A stretch of 8,604 nucleotides of DNA from Lachnospiraceae bacterium. GTDB taxonomy: Bacteria > Bacillota > Clostridia > Lachnospirales > Lachnospiraceae. The translations under genes and the position numbers were made by a program. Positions within the stretch are counted from its first letter, which is position 1. The number at the start of each line of letters is the position of its first letter. Under the pieces are notes generated by a model. It had not been told where the DNA came from, did not search any database, and saw only the letters and a program-made list of their open reading frames with translations. The DNA lies in the NCBI GenBank assembly GCA_009774155.1, contig VSNE01000102.1, positions 1 through 8,604 on the forward strand. The letters run 5' to 3'. Positions 4,796 to 8,604 of the stretch are shown here, piece after piece.

Positions 4796-6142
4796 TTAAA
4801 TTTTATTAAGATTATGTATCCAGCCTCTCCGCCGGAACACCGCAAAAGAAATGATAAATCTTACGCACTCCTCCAGAGACAGCATAAAATATACCCAGGC
4901 AATCGGAAGCCGGAATACAAATGCTGCCAAAAACCCAAGAGGAACCCCGAACAACCATGTCCCAATTAAATCAATGACCATCACATAATGCGTCCTGCCG
5001 CCGCTTCGGATAATCCCGCCGCCCAAAATCATGTTCTGAACCTTCACGGGAGAAATGACAGCGAACATATACAGAATCTGTATCGTAATTTCCCTTACCC
5101 TATTCTCCACATAATAAATCCGCACATAAAAGCGGCTGAAAATAATCAGTAATACAGACAAAACCAGAGACCCGGCCAGACCGCAGGCCATCAGCCTTCG
5201 GGAATCTTCATACGCCTTTTCCTCCTCCCCTCTTCCCAGAGATTTTCCTACGATAATGCCCGCAGCCTGGGCGATTCCGCTTAAGGCCCCTATCATCAGA
5301 ACCTGTATGGGCGCGGTCAGAGTCATAGCGGCGCAGCTCTCCGTTCCCATATGTCCGTAAATTACAGCATACACATTTTCTCCCAGGCTCCAGAAAAATT
5401 CACACGCAAGAATCGGCAGAAGAATCCGTGCATACAGCCCTCCTCTTTCCTTTTCCATGCCAAGCAAAAACGGAAGCCTCCAGGACTGCTTCCTCTTCAG
5501 CCCTGAAAACAGAAGAAAGCTAAGCAGGCATTCAAATGTTCTTGAAAGCAGCGTTGCCAGAGCCGCACCCTCAGCGCCCATAACAGGAAAACCCATTTTC
5601 CCGAAAATCAACATATAATTCAATATCGTATTCAGCGCTGCCGACAAAATACCGGAATACAGCGGCAGCACTGCCGCTTCTCTGCACCGAAGAAGCACTG
5701 CCAGCATGGCGCTGACTGACATCGGAAGAAAGGAAATTCCCAGAATCCGAAGATATTCCGCCGATATCTCCCTGGCCGCCGCATCCTTTGTATAGATCCC
5801 CATTACCTGCCTCGGAAAGCCGCTGCTTAAGCCTGTAAAAAGCAGCGCCGAAAAAAGAGCCAGACACAGATGAAAGTAGAAACTGCGTCCTGCCTCCCTG
5901 TCATCTTTTTTTCCAATATACTGCGCCATCATGATTCCGGCCGCCGCCGCAACGGCGGACAGCAGAACCGAATAAAGAGAAGCGAACTTTGCCGCCAGCC
6001 CGATTCCTGCAATACTGGCGCTTCCAAGCTGCCCTGTCATCACCTGATCCACCACGCTGAAGGAGGACTGCAGAAGACTCTGCAAAGTAACCGGAACCGC
6101 AATCTTCAAAAGCTCCGTACGGAAATCCTTTCTGTTATTCAT
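4796..6142 (-). CDS. MATE-family multidrug/sodium antiporter
   Basis: Efflux protein of about 448 residues in the cytoplasmic membrane. The family exports cationic drugs and other organic compounds in exchange for sodium or protons. The sequence is hydrophobic throughout with about 12 helices in two similar halves. It opens with the usual MATE start, a short polar N-terminus and then VPVTLQSLLQSSFSVVDQVM and a GQLGS turn. The loop AQYIGKKDDREAGR in the N half is mirrored by VGKSLGRGEEEKA in the C half. The start at 6142 (Met-Asn-Asn) is preferred over the in-frame ATG at 6181, because the 6181 ATG is part of the -10 box TATGAT and has no ribosome site. AGGA lies 12 nt before the 6142 ATG, which is only moderate. 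The amidase follows 86 bp downstream. The gene is divergent from the ECF sigma gene. Family assignment is secure; substrate is unknown. Confidence 0.93.
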   Translation of the reverse strand: MNNRKDFRTELLKIAVPVTLQSLLQSSFSVVDQVMTGQLGSASIAGIGLAAKFASLYSVLLSAVAAAAGIMMAQYIGKKDDREAGRSFYFHLCLALFSALLFTGLSSGFPRQVMGIYTKDAAAREISAEYLRILGISFLPMSVSAMLAVLLRCREAAVLPLYSGILSAALNTILNYMLIFGKMGFPVMGAEGAALATLLSRTFECLLSFLLFSGLKRKQSWRLPFLLGMEKERGGLYARILLPILACEFFWSLGENVYAVIYGHMGTESCAAMTLTAPIQVLMIGALSGIAQAAGIIVGKSLGRGEEEKAYEDSRRLMACGLAGSLVLSVLLIIFSRFYVRIYYVENRVREITIQILYMFAVISPVKVQNMILGGGIIRSGGRTHYVMVIDLIGTWLFGVPLGFLAAFVFRLPIAWVYFMLSLEECVRFIISFAVFRRRGWIHNLNKI

Positions 6143-6176
6143 CACGTTTTTCCATCCTGTCTTAAAATCTAACTGT

Positions 6177-6205
6177 ATCATAGAATGTAATCACGATGGA
6201 GACAA
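6177..6205 (-). promoter_or_regulatory. Sigma-A promoter of the MATE gene
   Basis: On the minus strand: -35 TTGTCT (6205-6200), a 17-bp spacer and -10 TATGAT (6182-6177, 5 of 6 matches). The predicted transcription start near 6170 leaves about 28 nt of leader before the ATG at 6142. This rules out the ATG at 6181 as the start from this promoter. Confidence 0.6.
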
Positions 6206-6207
6206 TA

Positions 6208-6223
6208 GGTTAAGCGCGTAACC
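6208..6223. promoter_or_regulatory. Inverted repeat GGTTA-N6-TAACC next to the MATE promoter
   Basis: GGTTA (6208-6212) and TAACC (6219-6223) form a perfect 5-bp inverted repeat with an AGCGCG centre, ending 3 bp upstream of the MATE -35 box in the divergent MATE/sigma intergenic region. The position would suit a regulator binding site, but the arms are short and only one copy was seen. Confidence 0.25.
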
Positions 6224-6284
6224 AGCTCCAAAAAACATGTCTTATTTTTGTATATTCTGACCAATCATATTTTTCTCCGATCTC

Positions 6285-6316
6285 TGTAACGAATCCTGAT
6301 AAAATGAGATATAAAG
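6285..6316 (+). promoter_or_regulatory. Candidate (ECF-type?) promoter region of the sigma factor gene
   Basis: TGTAAC (6285-6290), followed by G, resembles the AAC-containing -35 boxes of ECF promoters. It lies 45 nt before the sigma factor start, as expected for autoregulation. No typical CGTC -10 follows at the right distance; GAGATAT is there instead. An alternative sigma-A -10 could be TGATAAAAT (6297-6305), but it lacks a good -35. Confidence 0.25.
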
Positions 6317-6320
6317 GACG

Positions 6321-6329
6321 GGAGGTGAT
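6321..6329 (+). promoter_or_regulatory. Ribosome binding site of the ECF sigma factor
   Basis: GGAGGTGAT is a nearly perfect complement to the 16S rRNA 3' end, 6 nt before the ATG at 6336. It fixes the start and suggests efficient initiation. Confidence 0.85.
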
Positions 6330-6335
6330 GAAAGC

Positions 6336-6863
6336 ATGGAAGAAACGCATAACGAAAAGACAGATATGGATGCTGTCTACCGCAGCTATGAAAGGCTGGT
6401 CTATCAGTTCCTGTATGTCCGGACCCATGACGCAGAATGGTCACAGGAGCTGATGCAGGAAACCTTTCTCAGAGCCGTCGCATCCATTTCCCGTTATGAC
6501 GGTTCCTGTAAATTATCTGTATGGCTCTGCCAGATAGCCAAGCATGTGCTCTGGCAGGAGCTGCGGAAAAAAAACCGTACCATAACGGTAGAACTGGATG
6601 AATCCATTCCTGACAGGAAAAGAACAGACGGAGAAGCTGATGTGCTGCGGCAGGAAAACCGGATGGAGCTTTACCAGGCTGTTCATCATCTGTCGGAGCA
6701 GGAACGGGAGGTCGTGCTGTACCGCATCACCGGAGAGCTTTCCTTCCGGGAAATCGGTTCGATTATGGGAAAAAGCGAGAACTGGGCGCGGACGGTCTTT
6801 TACCGCGCCAAACTGAAAATCAGAGAGGAGCTGAACGCACATGAACGAAATTCACAACTGTGA
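6336..6863 (+). CDS. ECF-family RNA polymerase sigma factor
   Basis: Alternative sigma factor of 175 residues, the usual size for the ECF group, which has only regions 2 and 4. Region 2 spans about residues 12-80 (YRSYERLVYQFLYVR through SVWLCQIAKHVLW, with the LMQETFLRA core-binding helix). A charged linker (about 82-110) follows. Region 4 spans about 112-168, with LSEQEREVVLYR leading to the helix-turn-helix FREIGSIMGKSENWARTVFYRAK that reads the -35 element. The gene starts after a near-perfect ribosome site. Its last 23 bases overlap the next gene, whose N-terminus carries a zinc-finger anti-sigma motif, so the pair is very likely a sigma/anti-sigma unit released by an envelope signal. 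The stimulus and targets are not visible. It is divergent from the MATE gene; regulation of MATE by this factor is possible but not shown. Confidence 0.93.
   Translation: MEETHNEKTDMDAVYRSYERLVYQFLYVRTHDAEWSQELMQETFLRAVASISRYDGSCKLSVWLCQIAKHVLWQELRKKNRTITVELDESIPDRKRTDGEADVLRQENRMELYQAVHHLSEQEREVVLYRITGELSFREIGSIMGKSENWARTVFYRAKLKIREELNAHERNSQL
6824..6830 (+). promoter_or_regulatory. Ribosome binding site of the anti-sigma gene, inside the sigma coding region
   Basis: AGAGGAG lies 10 nt before the ATG at 6841, within the final codons of the sigma gene. This fits translational coupling of the pair. Confidence 0.7.
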
Positions 6864-7767
6864 CATTATCCGGGATATGCTTCCGGGATATACAGATCAT
6901 ATACTGAGCGACGCAGGAAGAGCTGCCGTAGAAAAGCATCTGGAATCCTGTGAAGACTGCCGTCATATTTACGAAGAAATGAAAGAAAAGCTGGAGACAG
7001 AGCTTTCCCCCGAAGAAAATCTCGCTCTGGACGGCTTCCGAAAGCTTCGGAGACATTCCCGCAGGCTTAAGCTGGCGGCCGGATCTGCTTTTATGCTTTT
7101 ACTGTTCCTCTCAGGGAGCCTGTTTGTCTCCGCGTTTATCATCGGAAGACCCGCAGCCACCATAGGGGTGGATACCATCTCCTGCGTCTACGATTCAGCA
7201 GCCGGCAGTGTAACGGTTAACGGACATGGGGACAATCTGAACATCAGCCGGATAGAATGGGCGCCGGACAGCCAGGATGACAACATCATCAATCTCCTGA
7301 TCTACGAGACGGAGGAACTGCCGTTTCTGAACCCCAGGCACGATTTTACTGCCACAATTCCGGATATGAAAGGACGCGAGCTCTATCTCGCCTGTCCGGA
7401 TTACGACCGTCTTAAAATCTATAGCTGGACCAACGACCATTATGAAAAAGTAGATCAGCTTACGAATGAGATTTACCGCCGGATTCCGGCTCTGGATAAG
7501 AAGCGGGATATTCTTTACTACAGCAAAGGAATTAACGCTGTGAACGGAACGGAGGGACTTATCTTTCAGCTTGATTATCTGCTGGGAGAGGATGCCTCCT
7601 ACTGGTTCTGGGACGATCGGCTTACAACAGACGGCGAGCTGGAGCCGGCCGATTTTGAGATCTGGATCTCCCTGGAGGAGCCTTATCAGATCATGATCTT
7701 TGACTACCGGACAGGAGAGTGGACAGAGGATTACTCTATCGTCGAAAAGCGCAGGCCCTCCCGGTGA
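6841..7767 (+). CDS. Probable transmembrane anti-sigma factor with zinc-finger N-terminus
   Basis: 308-residue single-pass membrane protein encoded directly behind, and overlapping by 23 bp, the ECF sigma gene. The cytoplasmic N-terminus has the ZAS-type pattern His33-x3-Cys37-x2-Cys40 (KHLESCEDC), plus Cys7 in HNCDIIRDMLPGY, a common opening of zf-HC2 anti-sigma proteins. A basic segment (RKLRRHSRRLK) precedes one membrane helix (about 77-101). About 200 residues then lie outside the cell. That outer domain has many Tyr, Trp and Asp residues, and I do not recognise it. By family logic the inner domain binds and inhibits the sigma factor, and the outer domain senses an envelope signal or controls proteolytic release. 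The sigma/anti-sigma role is inferred from motif and gene order; the signal is unknown. The stop is 52 bp from the end of the converging LacI-type gene, with no clear terminator. Confidence 0.85.
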   Translation: MNEIHNCDIIRDMLPGYTDHILSDAGRAAVEKHLESCEDCRHIYEEMKEKLETELSPEENLALDGFRKLRRHSRRLKLAAGSAFMLLLFLSGSLFVSAFIIGRPAATIGVDTISCVYDSAAGSVTVNGHGDNLNISRIEWAPDSQDDNIINLLIYETEELPFLNPRHDFTATIPDMKGRELYLACPDYDRLKIYSWTNDHYEKVDQLTNEIYRRIPALDKKRDILYYSKGINAVNGTEGLIFQLDYLLGEDASYWFWDDRLTTDGELEPADFEIWISLEEPYQIMIFDYRTGEWTEDYSIVEKRRPSR

Positions 7768-7819
7768 GCCGCAGGCCGGAAGCGCTCTGAAGGCGGAAAG
7801 AAACGTCTCCGGCAGCCGG

Positions 7820-8604
7820 TCATAGACGGCGCACACTTTCCCGCTCCACCAGCCTCACCGGAAGAACCACCCGCTCCTGCAGGCAGTTTCCCTGCTTTAA
7901 TTCCTTCAGAATGCGGATTGCCTCCTCCGCCCGCCTCCTGCTGTCCTGACGGATTGTCGTAAGGGGCGGGTAAGCCTGGCGGCACAGCGGGCTGTCGTCA
8001 AAACCGATAAGGGAGATTTCGTCCGGAACAGCGGTTCCCTGCGCCCGGAGATAATTCATAAGCTCCAGAGCATAATAATCCGAAACCGCAAAGACCGCGG
8101 TAAAGCTTCTGATTTTTTCCAGGTTCTCTGTATAAAACCGGCGGCGGCTTTCTTCCTCCATCGGCAGAATCATACGCTCTGTATGCGCTTCTCCCATAGC
8201 TGACAGAAACCCCTCATACCGCTCCTGATCCATACAGATACCGTTATCCGCAATGCAAAGCGCCTTTTTGTGCCCCATTTCCCGCAGGTAGCTGCCTGCC
8301 TGAAAGCCTCCGTCGTAGTTATCAATTGTAATATTCGCAAGCCGTCCCCTTTCCGTGAAAAATCCGTCGTACACCACAAAAGGGATATGCATAGACTCCC
8401 GAAGCTTCTGGTAGTCCTGTCCGCAGAATCCAATCACAACCAATCCCTCCATGTTCCACATGGAGCCAAAACGGACAATCTCCTTACAGTCTTTCGTGGT
8501 TTTGACCATCATAAAGTATCCGGCCCTTTCGATTTCCTCTGACAGACAGTTCAGGGAGGATGCAATAAATCCGTCCTCCAATACCTTTCCTCCGTATTTT
8601 TCAT
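7820..8604 (-). CDS. LacI/GalR-family transcriptional regulator, N-terminal DNA-binding part beyond the window
   Basis: 260 residues of a frame open to the right edge. They match the effector-binding domain of LacI-family regulators, folded like periplasmic sugar-binding proteins. Visible hallmarks are MEGLVVIGF early, then TIDNYDGGFQAGSYLREMGHKKALCIAD, RYEGFLSAMGE, FAVSDYYALELMNYLRAQG, PDEISLIGFDDSPLCRQAYP and PLTTIRQDSRRRAEEAIRIL near the end. The family is about 330-340 residues long, so the missing 70-80 residues should hold the LacI helix-turn-helix and hinge. A TTG at 8581-8579 could look like a start, but the frame continues through it (EKYGGKVLEDGF) and it falls inside the expected domain, so it is not the true start. 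Such proteins usually repress carbohydrate-use genes and respond to a sugar. The effector and targets are not visible. It converges with the anti-sigma gene. Confidence 0.9.
   Translation of the reverse strand, partial: EKYGGKVLEDGFIASSLNCLSEEIERAGYFMMVKTTKDCKEIVRFGSMWNMEGLVVIGFCGQDYQKLRESMHIPFVVYDGFFTERGRLANITIDNYDGGFQAGSYLREMGHKKALCIADNGICMDQERYEGFLSAMGEAHTERMILPMEEESRRRFYTENLEKIRSFTAVFAVSDYYALELMNYLRAQGTAVPDEISLIGFDDSPLCRQAYPPLTTIRQDSRRRAEEAIRILKELKQGNCLQERVVLPVRLVERESVRRL

Noticed and set aside
7768..7819. Bidirectional terminator between the converging anti-sigma and LacI-type genes
   Set aside because: GC-rich complementary bits (GCCGGA / TCCGGC) exist, but no compact stem and no T run on either side.
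7195..7836. Open frame of 213 codons on the minus strand
   Set aside because: Antisense to the anti-sigma gene; its product has no recognisable motif and crosses the end of the LacI-type gene.
8170..8604. Start of the LacI-type gene at TTG 8581, or the short ATG frame at 8604
   Set aside because: The LacI frame is open through the TTG to the edge and still inside the effector-binding domain. The ATG at 8604 is in another frame that does not encode LacI-like protein.
1..8604. CRISPR array, insertion sequence, tRNA or rRNA
   Set aside because: No regularly spaced repeats, transposase motifs, terminal inverted repeats, or tRNA/rRNA-like conserved segments were seen on either strand.

Overview
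The window looks like chromosome of a low-to-mid GC Gram-positive anaerobe, most likely Lachnospiraceae/Clostridia. Support: strong AGGAGG-type ribosome binding sites, sigma-A promoters with TTGACA/TATAAT-like boxes, a clostridial-style ABC-F ATPase, a CwlD-like amidase, and an ECF sigma factor with a zinc-finger anti-sigma. The taxon is inferred from gene style, not from a marker gene.

Layout. Positions 1-6181 are all minus strand. In transcription order these are a MATE multidrug/cation antiporter (6142-4796), a membrane-anchored N-acetylmuramoyl-L-alanine amidase (4709-3966), a long regulatory leader (about 3762-3463) with an ABC-F ATPase (3462-1933), an unrecognised membrane protein with two CxxC pairs (1841-882), and a ZIP-family metal transporter whose last residues lie past the left edge (749-1). 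Positions 6336-7767 are plus strand: an ECF sigma factor overlapped by its probable anti-sigma factor. The C-terminal part of a LacI-type regulator (7820-8604, minus) converges on them and loses its DNA-binding domain at the right edge.

How the genes fit together. There is no single pathway. The common theme is envelope and stress or drug response: efflux (MATE), ribosome protection or translation rescue (ABC-F), wall remodelling (amidase), metal transport (ZIP) and a membrane-signal sigma/anti-sigma pair. Several genes have their own readable promoter: TTGATT-17-TATAGT for ABC-F, TTGACA-18-TATCAT for the CxxC membrane protein, and TTGTCT-17-TATGAT for MATE. In the last two, an upstream in-frame ATG lies inside the -10 box, so translation must begin further downstream.

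The most interesting element is the roughly 265-nt leader of the ABC-F gene. It has an extended -10 promoter, a hairpin at the very 5' end, two tiny upstream ORFs four bases apart (nine codons, then Met-Arg-Arg), a second hairpin whose arms can exchange partners with the first, a 13-bp intrinsic terminator followed by six U, and another terminator-like hairpin just before the Shine-Dalgarno and a TTG start codon. This is the architecture expected of ribosome-sensing, antibiotic-inducible attenuation. No transposon, CRISPR array, tRNA or rRNA was seen.
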